This document shows positions 1 to 10,966 of a stretch of 64,000 bases of DNA, in pieces. The translations under genes were made by a program, and so were the position numbers. The DNA is taken from the NCBI RefSeq assembly GCF_001767255.1, contig NZ_CP017639.1, forward strand, positions 580,875 to 644,874. Reading direction: 5' to 3'. This DNA comes from Corynebacterium sp. NML98-0116 (lineage in GTDB: Bacteria; Actinomycetota; Actinomycetes; Mycobacteriales; Mycobacteriaceae). The first letter of the stretch is position 1, and each line of letters opens with the position of its first letter. The notes beneath the pieces are model-generated. The model was not told the DNA's origin, searched no databases, and saw only the letters and a program-made list of their open reading frames with translations.

Positions 1-15
1 TTCTGATCGCTTTTC

Positions 16-50
16 GACGCCACCAAGGGTAACCGGGTGGCGTCTTTTTG
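16..50 (+). terminator. Rho-independent terminator of an upstream gene
   Basis: A 9-bp perfect stem (gacgccacc at 16-24, ggtggcgtc at 36-44) is followed directly by five T. It ends a transcription unit that lies to the left of the window. Only about 15 bases precede it, so that gene cannot be identified. Confidence 0.85.
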
Positions 51-156
51 TGTGCTTGACCAAGCGTGAATAAAAGGGCGCGAATAGACAGACCGTGCGG
101 TACATTCTTCACACATCTGCGAAAACACGACACGTGAAGATAAAGGAAAGAGCGCG

Positions 157-1485
157 GTGGATATCAGAACTTCCATTAACACTCGGCCGATGAGTCCGTA
201 CCAGTGGCTGATCATTGCCGTCATTACCTATTTGAACGCCCTTGACGGCTATGATCTCGTCGCAACCGCATTTGCGGCGCCGCACCTGGCGGAGGAGTTC
301 GCGATCGGCTCGTCCCTGCTGGGTTGGGTGCTGTCGGCAGCGCTGCTCGGCGTTGGTGTCGGCGCGGCGGTCTTCGGGCCGGCGGGGGATCGATGGGGGC
401 GTCGAAACGTGATTCTTGTGGCGCTGCTGATTGATACCGTGGGCCTGCTCCTGTCGGGCTTCGCGGGGAGTACCGCGGCGTTTATCGCGTGGCGCTTCGT
501 CACTGGTGTGGGCGTGGGCGGCGTGCTCGCGTGCGTGACCGTGCTGGTCAGTGAGTATTCTAACGACCGGTTCCGTGGGCTGGCGATGGCGGTCTACGCG
601 TCGGGGTACGGCGTTGGCGCGACGCTGTGCGGCGTGCTGGCGTCCAAGGTTGTGGAGAGCCACGGCTGGCACTCGATCTTCTTCGTGGGCGCGGCTCTGT
701 CTGCCGTGGCGCTGGTGCTTGCAACGGCGTTGCTGCCGGAGTCGGTGGACGTGCTCGCGAGTCGCGGGGATGCTGCGCGCGTTGAGCGTATCGCACGCCG
801 CATTGGGCACGGGGGAGCAGTGGTTCCGGCCCAGACGAGCGCCCCGGCTTCCGCCTCGGGCGCACTGCGCGCAATCGTCTCCCCAGTATGGCTGTCGACG
901 ACTGTACGGATCTGGATTGCATTCTCGCTGATCAGCTTTGGTTTTGCCTTTGCTAATTCCTGGACGCCCAAGTTGCTCAACGAACTGGGACTGTCCGCGC
1001 AGCAGGGTATTTTCGGCGGCATCATGATCGCGTTCGGCGGCACGATCGGCTCGCTGATCTTCGGAGTGATTACCACGCGTGTTGACGCCCGCGTGCTGCT
1101 CATCGCCTTCGCCATCGGTGGCGCGGGCGCGTTGGTGGCCTTCATCTTCTCCGCGGGCGCGTCGTTCGTGGCGTTCCCGCTGGGCGTACTGGTTGGTATG
1201 TTGCTGAACGCGTGCGTTACTGGCATGTACACCGTGACTCCGGCGTCCTACCCGACGCACTTGCGGGCGACCGGCGTTGGAGTGGCGTTGGCTGTAGGGC
1301 GAGTTGGTTCGGTCTGCGGACCACTGCTCATCGGCTACCTCGCCGAGGCCGGGCTGGGGCCACGTGGACTCTACATCGTTGCAGCAGGCGTGTTCGTGTT
1401 GAGCGCGGTCGCCCTGGTAGGACTGCGTGCGCCGTCCGCGAAGCCGGTCGTCGTCAAGAAGCCAGCGGAGGTGCTGCAGGCTTAA
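157..1485 (+). CDS. MFS transporter, aromatic acid:H+ symporter type (PcaK/GenK/BenK-like)
   Basis: The 442-residue protein is a 12-helix major facilitator. Near the N-terminus it has N-A-L-D-G-Y-D (about residues 28-34), the acidic motif typical of the aromatic acid/H+ symporter family. The first cytoplasmic loop carries the MFS signature as DRWGRR. It probably imports an aromatic acid such as benzoate, gentisate or protocatechuate with protons; the exact substrate cannot be read from the sequence. The GTG start at 157 is preceded by an AAAGGAAAG Shine-Dalgarno. A PcaD-like hydrolase gene lies about 0.6 kb downstream, which fits an aromatic-catabolism context. Its TAA stop overlaps the stop of the convergent lipoprotein gene. 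Confidence 0.85.
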   Translation: MDIRTSINTRPMSPYQWLIIAVITYLNALDGYDLVATAFAAPHLAEEFAIGSSLLGWVLSAALLGVGVGAAVFGPAGDRWGRRNVILVALLIDTVGLLLSGFAGSTAAFIAWRFVTGVGVGGVLACVTVLVSEYSNDRFRGLAMAVYASGYGVGATLCGVLASKVVESHGWHSIFFVGAALSAVALVLATALLPESVDVLASRGDAARVERIARRIGHGGAVVPAQTSAPASASGALRAIVSPVWLSTTVRIWIAFSLISFGFAFANSWTPKLLNELGLSAQQGIFGGIMIAFGGTIGSLIFGVITTRVDARVLLIAFAIGGAGALVAFIFSAGASFVAFPLGVLVGMLLNACVTGMYTVTPASYPTHLRATGVGVALAVGRVGSVCGPLLIGYLAEAGLGPRGLYIVAAGVFVLSAVALVGLRAPSAKPVVVKKPAEVLQA

Positions 1486-2066
1486 GGGCAGTACGGGACC
1501 GCGTCGCGCACCGCGGCCGGTGCGGAGGTGAAGTCCTTACGGTCCCAGCAGGCGTTGCCTTCGTGCTCGCCGACGGGGTCAACGGATGCCCAAGAGTTGC
1601 CGTTGGAAGCCCAGAAGTACTCCTGGCCGTTCGGCATCACGGTGCGGGCCCAGTCGCCGTCGCAGAAGGTGCTGTATTCGTCGCTCGCTGACTGCTGGCC
1701 CTGCTTCGGCCACGCGCACGTCGCGCCGTTCTGTGGGGCGGGCTCGGCAGGCTGTACCGGCGCGGGCTCGTCGCTGTCATCATCGCTAGAGGAGGCAGAA
1801 GAGCTCGACTTTTTCGAAGAACTCGAGGAGCTAGACGAGCTTGAGCTCTTCTTCGACGTGCTCGTCGATGTCTTCGTCGAGGTGGACGTCTCGGTCTCGG
1901 TCGCGTCCTCGTCATCATCGTCGGGCGCCGGGCTTGTCGACGTCTCCTTCGCCGGGAACGAGATCTCAGGCTCCGCCAAACGATCCTCCGGCGACGAGTT
2001 ACACCCGGCCAACAGCGTCGTGCACGTCAAGAGTGCGGCAAGCACAAGTTTGGGCCGGGTGTTCAT
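1482..2066 (-). CDS. Poly-serine lipoprotein, hypothetical
   Basis: This is a 194-residue predicted lipoprotein. A short signal peptide ends in the lipobox L-A-G-C at about residues 18-21. A low-complexity linker follows: threonine/lysine-rich, then a long serine run broken by KK pairs, then an acidic DDDSDE patch and a short proline/alanine stretch. The C-terminal 65-70 residues look folded and contain three cysteines and several tryptophans (CAWP, FCDGDW, ACWD); I do not recognise the domain. The linker probably holds this domain away from the membrane. An in-frame GTG sits one codon upstream of the chosen ATG; AAAGGA lies at 2076-2081. The gene converges on the MFS gene and shares the bases TTAA as stop codons. 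Confidence 0.75.
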   Translation of the reverse strand: MNTRPKLVLAALLTCTTLLAGCNSSPEDRLAEPEISFPAKETSTSPAPDDDDEDATETETSTSTKTSTSTSKKSSSSSSSSSSSKKSSSSASSSDDDSDEPAPVQPAEPAPQNGATCAWPKQGQQSASDEYSTFCDGDWARTVMPNGQEYFWASNGNSWASVDPVGEHEGNACWDRKDFTSAPAAVRDAVPYCP

Positions 2067-2118
2067 CACTAGGGGATCCTTTCTGACAGACTTCTGCGTC
2101 TAGCGTAGCCGACAAATC

Positions 2119-2889
2119 TTAGCCCAAAAACTTCAGCAGCGCTTCATTGAACGGAGCAGGGTTCTCGATGGGCACCTGGTGCGAGCCCGGCTCAATGACC
2201 ACAGACTCCACGGGGCCTGCGACGCCGTCGGCGATTTCGGCCAGTTTGTCCGGGCCGGTACCGGCGTCGCCGGTGGCCGCGATGGTCAGCACTGGGCAGG
2301 TGATCTGATCCAGGTGGGAAGCGAAGTCCCACTTTGCCAAGGCATCGCCGTTTTGGGCGTAACCCTCGGGGTCGATGGCGCTGACCATGTCGTGGATGCG
2401 CTCGACTTCCCCTGGGTGGGCGTCGATAAATGCTGGGGTGAACCAGTTAGGAATGAGCATGTCGGCGATGGGGCCCATGCCTTCCTCCCGTGCGATGCGC
2501 GTGCGCTCGTCCCACTGCTCATTGCCACCGAGGTAAGTCGCGGTGCAAGCGAAGACAGCCTTCTCCACGCGCCCGCTGTACGCCGCAAGATACTGCGCAA
2601 TGGCGCCGCCGAGGGAGAGGCCGACAACGCTGAAGCGGTCGACCCCCTCGCGGTTGAGTGCGCTCAAGATATCCTGCGCAAGCAGCTTCACGGTTGCGGA
2701 GCTGGGAGCCACCTGGGCGACGTCGGAGCCGCCGTGCCCGCGATGATCGACCGCGATGACACGGTGGTGCTTCGCCAGTTCAGGAATCTGCTTCGACCAG
2801 GATTCGTGCGTCGTCGCGATGGAGGAGAGGAGCACCACGGTGCTGGTGTTGTCTTTATTGCCGTATTCCACAGTATGTATATGCGTCAT
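2119..2889 (-). CDS. Alpha/beta hydrolase, 3-oxoadipate enol-lactonase (PcaD)-like
   Basis: From the start MTHIHTVEYG the protein is 256 residues, the usual PcaD length. It has the alpha/beta-hydrolase nucleophile elbow GLSLGG, the DHRGHGGSD segment after strand 5, and the catalytic histidine region GSHQVPIENP near the end. PcaD enzymes hydrolyse 3-oxoadipate enol-lactone to 3-oxoadipate in the beta-ketoadipate pathway. Reading frame continues upstream of 2889, but the upstream codons look non-coding and there is another ATG at 2898. No other pca gene is in the window, so the substrate is an inference. In C. glutamicum the pca cluster lies next to clpX, which supports the call. Confidence 0.7.
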   Translation of the reverse strand: MTHIHTVEYGNKDNTSTVVLLSSIATTHESWSKQIPELAKHHRVIAVDHRGHGGSDVAQVAPSSATVKLLAQDILSALNREGVDRFSVVGLSLGGAIAQYLAAYSGRVEKAVFACTATYLGGNEQWDERTRIAREEGMGPIADMLIPNWFTPAFIDAHPGEVERIHDMVSAIDPEGYAQNGDALAKWDFASHLDQITCPVLTIAATGDAGTGPDKLAEIADGVAGPVESVVIEPGSHQVPIENPAPFNEALLKFLG

Positions 2890-3015
2890 GCGCTCCATTG
2901 TGCCCTTGATCGCCACGATGCGCGACAACGTGCGAGAGTGTGTGAGTTTGACGTACCCGCTAAGCTCTAAGGTCAACCCTTAGGCGAGACGAAGAAGCTG
3001 GAGTCCAACGCATCT

Positions 3016-4293
3016 ATGGCAACATCCCAAAACACCTCAAACCTGTTGAAGTGCTCCTTTTGCGGCAAGACGCAGAAGCAGGTTCGCAAGCTTATTGCCG
3101 GTGGCGGAGTCTACATTTGTGATGAGTGCATCGAGCTGTGCAACGAAATCATCGAGGAAGAACTCGGCGGGGCGCAGGCTGAGCAGGATGAGGCTGCGGA
3201 TCGGCTGCCGAAGCCAAGTGAGATCACCAAGTTTTTGGACCAGTACGTCATCGGGCAGGACTCGGCGAAGCGCACGCTCGCGGTGGCGGTGTACAACCAC
3301 TACAAACGCATCCGGGCGGAGTCGGAGAATGTAACGAACCGCAAGCGTGATGAGGAAGTGGAAATCGCGAAGTCGAATATTTTGCTGCTGGGGCCGACGG
3401 GCTCCGGCAAGACGTACCTCGCGCAGTCGCTTGCCAGGATGCTCAACGTGCCATTCGCAATTGCCGACGCCACCAGTCTCACCGAGGCGGGGTACGTCGG
3501 AGAGGACGTCGAAAACATCTTGCTGAAGTTGCTGCAGGCCGCGGACTTCGACGTTAACCGGGCGCAGCACGGCATCATCTACGTCGACGAGGTAGACAAG
3601 ATCTCCCGCAAGTCCGAGAATCCCTCGATTACCCGCGACGTGTCCGGCGAAGGCGTGCAGCAGGCACTGCTGAAAATCCTGGAGGGCACGGTCGCGTCCG
3701 TGCCGCCGCAGGGCGGGCGCAAGCACCCGAACCAGGAGTTCATCCAGATTGATACGACGAACATCCTGTTCATCGTCGCCGGTGCGTTCGCGGGCTTGGA
3801 CAAGGTGATTGCGGAGCGCGTGGGCAAGAAGGGCATCGGCTTCGGGGCGGAGATTGACTCGAAGCAGGAGCGCGACGAAGCCAACATGCTGGCGCAGGTG
3901 CAGCCGGGTGACCTGGTGAAGTTCGGCCTCATCCCTGAGTTCATTGGGCGCCTGCCGATCATTGCGAACGTGGAGAACCTCGACCGCGACGCCATGGTGC
4001 GCGTACTCACCGAGCCTAAGAACTCACTGGTGAAGCAGTACAGCCGCCTCTTTTCGATGGACGGCGCCCAGCTCACGCTCACCGAGGACGCCCTCGAGGA
4101 GATCGCGGACCGCGCTGCCGAGCGCAACACTGGCGCCCGTGGCCTGCGCGCCATCATGGAGGAAGTGCTCGTGCCCATCATGTACGACCTGCCCGACCGC
4201 GAGAACGTCAGCGAAGTCGTCATCAACGGCGACGTGGTGCGGGGCGCTGCAGAGCCGCAGTTCGTGGAAGCGGAAGGGCAGCGCTCGGCGTAA
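3016..4293 (+). CDS. clpX: ATP-dependent Clp protease ATP-binding subunit ClpX
   Basis: ClpX is the hexameric AAA+ unfoldase that recognises tagged substrates, unfolds them and feeds them to ClpP. All diagnostic elements are present in the 425 residues: an N-terminal C4 zinc-binding domain (C13, C16, C35, C38), Walker A GPTGSGKT (126-133), the GYVG pore loop (159-162), Walker B with VDEVDK (about 190), and the RKH loop (GGRKHP). Length is normal for the family. No clpP lies downstream; the terminator at the left edge may close a clpP operon, but that is only a guess. A GGAG precedes the ATG by about 12 nt. Confidence 0.97.
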   Translation: MATSQNTSNLLKCSFCGKTQKQVRKLIAGGGVYICDECIELCNEIIEEELGGAQAEQDEAADRLPKPSEITKFLDQYVIGQDSAKRTLAVAVYNHYKRIRAESENVTNRKRDEEVEIAKSNILLLGPTGSGKTYLAQSLARMLNVPFAIADATSLTEAGYVGEDVENILLKLLQAADFDVNRAQHGIIYVDEVDKISRKSENPSITRDVSGEGVQQALLKILEGTVASVPPQGGRKHPNQEFIQIDTTNILFIVAGAFAGLDKVIAERVGKKGIGFGAEIDSKQERDEANMLAQVQPGDLVKFGLIPEFIGRLPIIANVENLDRDAMVRVLTEPKNSLVKQYSRLFSMDGAQLTLTEDALEEIADRAAERNTGARGLRAIMEEVLVPIMYDLPDRENVSEVVINGDVVRGAAEPQFVEAEGQRSA

Positions 4294-4309
4294 GGCTGCC
4301 GAGTCGCAG

Positions 4310-5116
4310 CTAGTAGATGTCGTAGAGGTCGTCGCTGGCGCCGGTGCCTTCGCTGTCCGGCAGGGGAGTGGCCTCGAGGTAGCTTTCGTAGCCCGAAGGC
4401 GCGATGTTGGATGTCAAAAACGCCAGCACGGTATCAATAACCATGCGCCGCATCCCTTCGACGTTTCGCGGCTCGTCGAGGTCGAGGTGGCTCGTAATTA
4501 TCGACGCCGCGTTGCCCGATACCCGCAGCGTGCTCAGCGCCGTGAGCAGCGCGAGTACGTCATCGGCGGAGATCCCCGGCCGGAAGGCGCCGGCGTCCTG
4601 GCCCACGAGCAGGAGGCGCTCGACGTGCAGCGTGATCTCGCTGCGGCCGTGCACAATGTCCGCTGAGGCGTCCTCGAGGACCGGCTCGAGCCGCTCACGA
4701 ATGAGCAGCTGAACTGCCTCGGGGTTTTCCTGGAAGGAGTGGAACATGCTGTCTACGAAGCGGCGCATGCCGTCAACCGGGACTGCGTAGGAGCGCTGCA
4801 GGATCTCTTCGGGTGGAGCCAGGCGGTCGAGCGCGCGCCTGATCGTTTTTGCGTAGAGGCCCTTTTTGTCGCTGAAGTGGTAATGGATCATCCTTTTCGA
4901 CATGCCGGTTTCCTTCGCGATGGCACCCAGCTTTGTTTGGGAGAAGCCACCGCGGGCGAACATGTCGAGGGCGATGTCAACAACACTGTCGATTTCTGCG
5001 TTGATATCTGGTTCAGGTGCTTTGATACTCGCCGAGGTGGGGTCGGTGGGGAAATCCATCGTTGTATCCGCTCCTGAATTACTACGCATGCGTGAATGTT
5101 GGCTCATTGGTGACAT
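4310..5116 (-). CDS. TetR-family transcriptional regulator
   Basis: This is a 268-residue TetR regulator with a long N-terminal extension. The helix-turn-helix lies at about residues 61-82 (KLGAIAKETGMSKRMIHYHF). The remainder is the helical ligand/dimerisation domain. Typical members are about 200 residues, so the true start may be the ATG at 5059 (MDFPTD). The gene is divergent from mdh, and the 184-bp space between them holds several palindromes that could be its operators. A ligand cannot be guessed. It could control itself, mdh, or both. Confidence 0.88.
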   Translation of the reverse strand: MSPMSQHSRMRSNSGADTTMDFPTDPTSASIKAPEPDINAEIDSVVDIALDMFARGGFSQTKLGAIAKETGMSKRMIHYHFSDKKGLYAKTIRRALDRLAPPEEILQRSYAVPVDGMRRFVDSMFHSFQENPEAVQLLIRERLEPVLEDASADIVHGRSEITLHVERLLLVGQDAGAFRPGISADDVLALLTALSTLRVSGNAASIITSHLDLDEPRNVEGMRRMVIDTVLAFLTSNIAPSGYESYLEATPLPDSEGTGASDDLYDIY

Positions 5117-5148
5117 CTACTTTTCTCTATGATGCCCCCATTTGAGAA

Positions 5149-5163
5149 TTTGCACCGTGCAAA
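5149..5163. promoter_or_regulatory. Perfect palindrome, candidate TetR operator
   Basis: TTTGCAC-C-GTGCAAA is a perfect 7+1+7 palindrome 33-47 bp upstream of the tetR start. This is the size and position expected for an autoregulatory operator of the divergent TetR protein. Binding is inferred, not shown. Confidence 0.5.
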
Positions 5164-5191
5164 ACGGGAATTTGTCTGCCTTACTATGCCT

Positions 5192-5203
5192 TTTAGGCCT
5201 AAA
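5192..5203. promoter_or_regulatory. Perfect 12-bp palindrome TTTAGGCCTAAA
   Basis: TTTAGGCCTAAA is self-complementary over all 12 bases and lies in the middle of the tetR-mdh intergenic region. It could be a second operator or a site for another regulator of mdh. Confidence 0.4.
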
Positions 5204-5229
5204 GGGGGGAGGGTATGCACGATTTCGGG

Positions 5230-6287
<1,058 letters not shown>

Positions 6288-6315
6288 CCGGTCGCGCCTA
6301 CCGGAGGTTGATGGC

Positions 6316-6321
6316 TAAGAT
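6316..6321 (+). promoter_or_regulatory. Leaderless -10 element of valS
   Basis: TAAGAT lies eight bases before the GTG start of valS, so transcription would begin at or within two bases of the codon. The only GGAGG (about 6303) is 22 nt away, too far to act as a ribosome site. Confidence 0.6.
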
Positions 6322-6329
6322 AGTCAACC

Positions 6330-9038
6330 GTGACTGACGCGACTGAACATTTGGTAGGCAAGAACCGAGCCGATGCGCTCCCGAAGTCTTGGGAGCCCGG
6401 CGAACACGAGCAGGCTTTGTACGAGGGCTGGGTGGAGAAGGGATACTTCACCGCCGACGCTTCCTCGGACAAGCCTGCTTATTCTGTGGTGCTGCCCCCG
6501 CCGAATGTGACGGGCCAGCTGCACATGGGCCACGCCCTGGACCACACGCTCATTGATGTTATGGTGCGCCGCAAGCGCATGCAGGGCTACGAGGTGTTGT
6601 GGTTGCCGGGCATGGACCACGCGGGCATCGCTACGCAGACGAAGGTCGAGGCGAAGCTGAAGGCCGAGGAGGGCAAGGACCGCTACGACTATGGCCGCGA
6701 AGAGTTCGTGGACAAGGTATGGGAGTGGAAGCACCAGTACGGCGGCACCATCACCACGCAGATGCGGGCTATCGGTGACTCCGTGGATTGGTCGCGCGAG
6801 CGCTTCACGCTTGACGACGGCCTCTCGCGCGCAGTGCAGACGATCTTTAAGCAGCTGTACGACGCCGGAATGATCTACCGCGACTACCGCCTGGTGAACT
6901 GGTCGCCGGTGCTGGAGACCGCGGTGTCCGACATTGAGGTCGTTTATAAGGACGTTGAGGGCGAGTTCGTCTCCATCCGTTACGGCTCGCTCAACGACGA
7001 CGAGCCACACCTGGTCGTTGCCACGACCCGTGTTGAGACCATGCTGGGCGACGTCGCCATTGCCGTCCACCCAGACGACGAGCGCTACACGGACCTGGTT
7101 GGCCAGGAGTTCGACCACCCGTTCCGCGATGACCTGAAGATTCAGGTGATCGCCGACGATTACGTCGATATGGAACTGGGCACCGGCGCGGTGAAGATCA
7201 CGCCTGCACACGACCCGAACGACTACGAGATGGGCCTGCGCCACAACCTGGACATGCCGATCATCATGGACGAGACCGGCCACATCGCCGACACCGGCAC
7301 CAAGTTCGATGGCATGAGCCGCGAAGAGGCTCGCGTCGCGGTGCGTGAGGCGCTGGCGGAGCAAGGGCGCATCGTCAAGGAGGTGCGCCCGTACGTGCAC
7401 TCGGTGGGCCACTCGGAGCGCTCCGGTGAACCGATTGAGCCACGCCTGAGCCTGCAGTGGTTCGTCAAGGTTGAAGAGCTGGCGAAGATGTCCGGCGATG
7501 CGATCCGCAACGGCGATACGAAGATTCACCCGGCATCGATGGAGAAGCGCTACTTCGACTGGGTGGACAACATGCATGACTGGACGATTTCGCGCCAGCT
7601 GTGGTGGGGCCACCGCATCCCGATCTGGTACGGACCGAATGACGAAGTGGTCTGCGTCGGCCCTGACGAGGAGCCGCCGGCTGGCTACACCCAGGACCCG
7701 GACGTGTTGGATACCTGGTTCTCCTCTGCGCTGTGGCCGTTCTCGACGCTCGGCTGGCCTGAGAAGACGCCGGATCTGGAGAAGTTCTACCCGACGTCCG
7801 TGTTGGTCACCGCGTATGACATTTTGTTCTTCTGGGTTGCCCGCATGATGATGTTCGGCACCTTTGCTGGAAAGAACACCCCTGAGATCCTCGGCGAGGG
7901 GGTTGACGGCCGCCCGATCATCCCGTTCACGGACCTGTACCTGCACGGCCTGGTGCGCGACGAGAAGGGGCGCAAGATGTCGAAGTCCCTGGGCAACGGC
8001 ATCGACCCAATGGATTGGGTCGAGCGCTACGGCGCTGACGCGCTGCGCTTCGCCCTTGCGCGCGGCGCGAACCCGGGCGTGGACTTGCCGATCGGTGAGG
8101 ACAACGCCACGTCCGCGCGTAACTTTGCCACCAAGCTGTACAACGCGACCCGCTTCGCTCTGATGAACGGCGCAGCGGTTGGTCCGCTGCCGGCCCGCGA
8201 GGAGCTGACGGACGCCGACCGTTGGAGCCTGGACCGTGCCGAGGAAGTCCGCGCGAAGGTCGACGCCTACTTGGACGACTACCAGTTCGCGAAGGCGAAC
8301 GAGGATCTCTACCACTTCGCGTGGGATGAGCTGTGTGACTGGTACCTGGAGATCGCAAAGACCCAGATCCCGCGTGAGGGCGAGACCGCGCAGGGCCGTA
8401 ACACGCAGATCGTGCTCGGCCGCGTGCTCGACGTGGTGCTGCGCCTGCTGCACCCGACGATGCCGTTCATCACCGAGGCCCTGTGGACCGCGTTGACGCA
8501 GCAGCCTTCGGTGACGCAGGCGCCGTGGCCGACTGCGGAGGACACCAATGGTGGCGTCGAAACGGATGATGTAGCGCGCCGCAGGATCCAGGATGCGATC
8601 AAGCTGATTACCGAGCTGCGTCGCTTCCGCGCTGACCAGGGTGTGAAGCCGAACCAGAAGGTGCCGGCGAAGCTTGACTTTGCCAAGGCGGACCTGGCTG
8701 GGCTGGAAAACGTTATCCGCGATATCGCGCGGGTGGAGACGCCTGCTGAGGGCTTTGCGGCGTCGGCAAGCATTGAGATGCGCCTGAGCCAGGCGACGCT
8801 CGACGTGGCGCTGGACACCTCCGGCACCGTCGACGTTGCGGCCGAGCGCAAGCGCCTGGAGAAGGAACTCGCGGCGGCGGAGAAGGAGCTCGATACCACT
8901 GGCCGTCAGCTTGGCAACGAGCAGTTCCTGGCGAACGCGCCGGAGCAGGTCGTTGAGAAGATCAAGGTGCGCCAGCAGGTTGCGAAGGAAGAGTTCGCAC
9001 GTGTGACCGCGCGCCTGGCGCAGCTGCCGGAGGCGTAG
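6330..9038 (+). CDS. valS: Valyl-tRNA synthetase
   Basis: ValS charges tRNA-Val and edits mis-activated threonine. It is a 902-residue class I synthetase with the HIGH-type motif HMGH (65-68, in [13 protein letters not shown]), the KMSKS motif (about 549-553, [10 protein letters not shown]), and a C-terminal coiled-coil arm of about 70 residues (from [13 protein letters not shown]) that contacts the tRNA. The GTG start seems to be leaderless. folC starts immediately after the stop codon (TAG ATG), so the two are co-transcribed, as in other corynebacteria. Confidence 0.97.
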   Translation: MTDATEHLVGKNRADALPKSWEPGEHEQALYEGWVEKGYFTADASSDKPAYSVVLPPPNVTGQLHMGHALDHTLIDVMVRRKRMQGYEVLWLPGMDHAGIATQTKVEAKLKAEEGKDRYDYGREEFVDKVWEWKHQYGGTITTQMRAIGDSVDWSRERFTLDDGLSRAVQTIFKQLYDAGMIYRDYRLVNWSPVLETAVSDIEVVYKDVEGEFVSIRYGSLNDDEPHLVVATTRVETMLGDVAIAVHPDDERYTDLVGQEFDHPFRDDLKIQVIADDYVDMELGTGAVKITPAHDPNDYEMGLRHNLDMPIIMDETGHIADTGTKFDGMSREEARVAVREALAEQGRIVKEVRPYVHSVGHSERSGEPIEPRLSLQWFVKVEELAKMSGDAIRNGDTKIHPASMEKRYFDWVDNMHDWTISRQLWWGHRIPIWYGPNDEVVCVGPDEEPPAGYTQDPDVLDTWFSSALWPFSTLGWPEKTPDLEKFYPTSVLVTAYDILFFWVARMMMFGTFAGKNTPEILGEGVDGRPIIPFTDLYLHGLVRDEKGRKMSKSLGNGIDPMDWVERYGADALRFALARGANPGVDLPIGEDNATSARNFATKLYNATRFALMNGAAVGPLPAREELTDADRWSLDRAEEVRAKVDAYLDDYQFAKANEDLYHFAWDELCDWYLEIAKTQIPREGETAQGRNTQIVLGRVLDVVLRLLHPTMPFITEALWTALTQQPSVTQAPWPTAEDTNGGVETDDVARRRIQDAIKLITELRRFRADQGVKPNQKVPAKLDFAKADLAGLENVIRDIARVETPAEGFAASASIEMRLSQATLDVALDTSGTVDVAAERKRLEKELAAAEKELDTTGRQLGNEQFLANAPEQVVEKIKVRQQVAKEEFARVTARLAQLPEA

Positions 9039-10535
9039 ATGGCCGACAATGCTGACCTGCCGGAACTTCCGGAGCTACCCGAGCAGTTCGATATCTCCGT
9101 CGAGGAGTCCGGGCTACGCCTGAACCTCGGTGCGCCGCAGGCGGAGGAGGCGGAAGACGTCGTCGCGCGCGAGGTCACGCCTGAAGACCTTGCAGCGTTG
9201 CGCGAAGTCCAGCAGCAGCTCGAGGAGCGCTGGGGCGAAACGCAGATCGATCCGACGCTCGAGCGCGTCGAGTACGTCATGGATCTGCTGGGTTCCCCGC
9301 AGCGTTCGTTCAAAGCGATTCACGTCGCGGGGACGAACGGGAAGACGTCGACAACCCGGATGATCGAGTCGCTGCTGCGTAGCCTCGGGCACCGGGTGGG
9401 GCGCACGACGAGCCCGCATCTGCAGTTGATCACCGAGCGCATCGGGATCGACGGCCAACCAATCCACCCCGCGGACTTTGTGCGCATTTACGAGGAAATT
9501 CAGCCGTACCTCGCGATGGCTGACGACCACTTCGGCCAGCCGCTGAGCTTCTTCGAAGCCATGGTGTGCATCGCCTACGCCGCGTTTGCCGACGCCCCGG
9601 TGGACATCGCCGTGGTGGAAGTCGGCATGGGTGGCCGCTGGGACGCAACCAACGTGATCGACGCGGACGTCAACGTGATCATGCCGATCGGCATCGACCA
9701 CACGCAGTACCTCGGCGACACCATCGAGCAGATCGCGGGCGAGAAGGCCGGCATCATCACGAATCCGGACTCCGTCACGGTCATCGCCGACCAGCAGCCG
9801 GAGGCCATGCGCGTAGTGCTGGAGCAGACCGTCCAGGTCGGTAGCGCCGTCGCGCGCCTCGGCTCCGAGTTCGGCGTTGAGGAAGCCGGGGTGGCCGTCG
9901 GAGGCCAGCAGCTACGGCTGCGCGGGCTCGCCGGCAGCTACGACGACATCTTCCTGCCGCTGTCCGGCCCACACCAGGCCCGCAACGCGGCCGTCGCGCT
10001 CGCGGCGGTCGAGGCATTCCACGGTGCACACGCCGAGCACCCGCTCAACATCGAGGCGGTGCGGGAAGGCTTTGCGGCGGTCCGCTCTCCGGGCAGGCTC
10101 GAGCGAGTGCGCGCCACACCCACCACGTTTATCGACGCCACCCACAACCCACACGGCGCAACCGCCCTCGCGGAGGCGCTGCAGCACGACTTCGACTTCA
10201 CCCGACTCATTGGCGTGCTGGGCATCCTCGGTGACAAGGACGCCGCTGGCATTTTCCAGGCGCTAGAGCCGGCGCTCACGGAAGTCGTGATTACGCAGAA
10301 CTCCTCGCCACGCGCGATGGAGGCCGAAGACCTTGCCGAGATCGCCCGCTCCATCTTCGGCGATGAGCGCGTGCACGTGCAGCCGCACCTGCCGTCCGCC
10401 TACGAGCTGGCCGTTGAGCTTGCCGAGGACGCCCTTGCGGAAGTCGGCGTGCAGTCCGGCTCCGGTGTGATCATCACCGGCTCTGTCGTGACCGCGGGGG
10501 AGGCCCGCACCATGTTTGGAAAGGACCCAGAGTGA
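9039..10535 (+). CDS. folC: Folylpolyglutamate synthase / dihydrofolate synthase
   Basis: FolC adds L-glutamate to dihydropteroate and extends the polyglutamate tail of folates, using ATP. The 498-residue protein has the Mur-ligase type P-loop GTNGKTS (98-104), the segment VVEVGMGGRWDATN and the magnesium/ATP region GIDHTQYLG. The C-terminal domain contains DATHNPHG, the conserved histidine motif of this family. The acidic N-terminal 40 residues are longer than in E. coli and probably disordered. It starts directly after the valS stop and overlaps the next gene by 4 nt, so translation is coupled. Confidence 0.96.
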   Translation: MADNADLPELPELPEQFDISVEESGLRLNLGAPQAEEAEDVVAREVTPEDLAALREVQQQLEERWGETQIDPTLERVEYVMDLLGSPQRSFKAIHVAGTNGKTSTTRMIESLLRSLGHRVGRTTSPHLQLITERIGIDGQPIHPADFVRIYEEIQPYLAMADDHFGQPLSFFEAMVCIAYAAFADAPVDIAVVEVGMGGRWDATNVIDADVNVIMPIGIDHTQYLGDTIEQIAGEKAGIITNPDSVTVIADQQPEAMRVVLEQTVQVGSAVARLGSEFGVEEAGVAVGGQQLRLRGLAGSYDDIFLPLSGPHQARNAAVALAAVEAFHGAHAEHPLNIEAVREGFAAVRSPGRLERVRATPTTFIDATHNPHGATALAEALQHDFDFTRLIGVLGILGDKDAAGIFQALEPALTEVVITQNSSPRAMEAEDLAEIARSIFGDERVHVQPHLPSAYELAVELAEDALAEVGVQSGSGVIITGSVVTAGEARTMFGKDPE

Positions 10536-10966
10536 GCAGAGAAAAACGCCAACCGCCGATCAGCCCGCTCGGGCTCGGGCACGAGCCGGTCAAGGACCCA
10601 ATCGCAGGACTGCGCGGAGTGCTCTCCGGCACGCTGATCATGGAATCGATCACCGTGCTGCTCATCCTGCTCGTGATTCTTAAAGTCGACGGTGGCGCCT
10701 ACTGGACCACGTTCAACTGGGTGTACATCGTGGTCATCGGCGTCGCCCACGCGGTGATGGCGTTCGCGCAGAAGATTCCGGGCGCGATGTGGATTAACTT
10801 GGCCCTGCAGGTGCCGCTCATCTTTGGGTTCTTCGTGCACTGGTCGGTCACGGTGGTTGGCCTGATGTTCGGCCTGGTGTGGTTCTTCATCGTGAAGCTG
10901 CGCTCCGACATTGTGCAGCGCATGCGTGGCGGCTACCTGACCACGCAGCACCTGGACGCCGACTAG
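10532..10966 (+). CDS. DUF4233 small membrane protein
   Basis: This is a 144-residue integral membrane protein with about four predicted helices and a basic, cytoplasmic N-terminus (MSREKRQPPISPLGLGHEP). It overlaps folC by 4 nt (GTGA) and converges with the acyl-CoA ligase, whose end overlaps it by 4 nt. The folC-DUF4233-ndk order is conserved in corynebacteria and mycobacteria. The family has no known function. The position suggests co-expression with valS-folC. Confidence 0.85.
   Translation: MSREKRQPPISPLGLGHEPVKDPIAGLRGVLSGTLIMESITVLLILLVILKVDGGAYWTTFNWVYIVVIGVAHAVMAFAQKIPGAMWINLALQVPLIFGFFVHWSVTVVGLMFGLVWFFIVKLRSDIVQRMRGGYLTTQHLDAD

Noticed and set aside
1..15. End of an upstream gene
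   Set aside because: A TGA occurs at 4-6, but the frame cannot be tied to any protein in so few bases.
4295..4310. Terminator between clpX and tetR
   Set aside because: GCTGC/GCAGC is a 5-bp stem with no T-run on either strand.
6324..8453. 709-residue open frame antisense to valS
   Set aside because: Arises from high GC and codon bias; the opposite frame has HIGH, KMSKS and a coiled coil. The antisense product is His/Arg/Val-rich without recognisable motifs or start signal.
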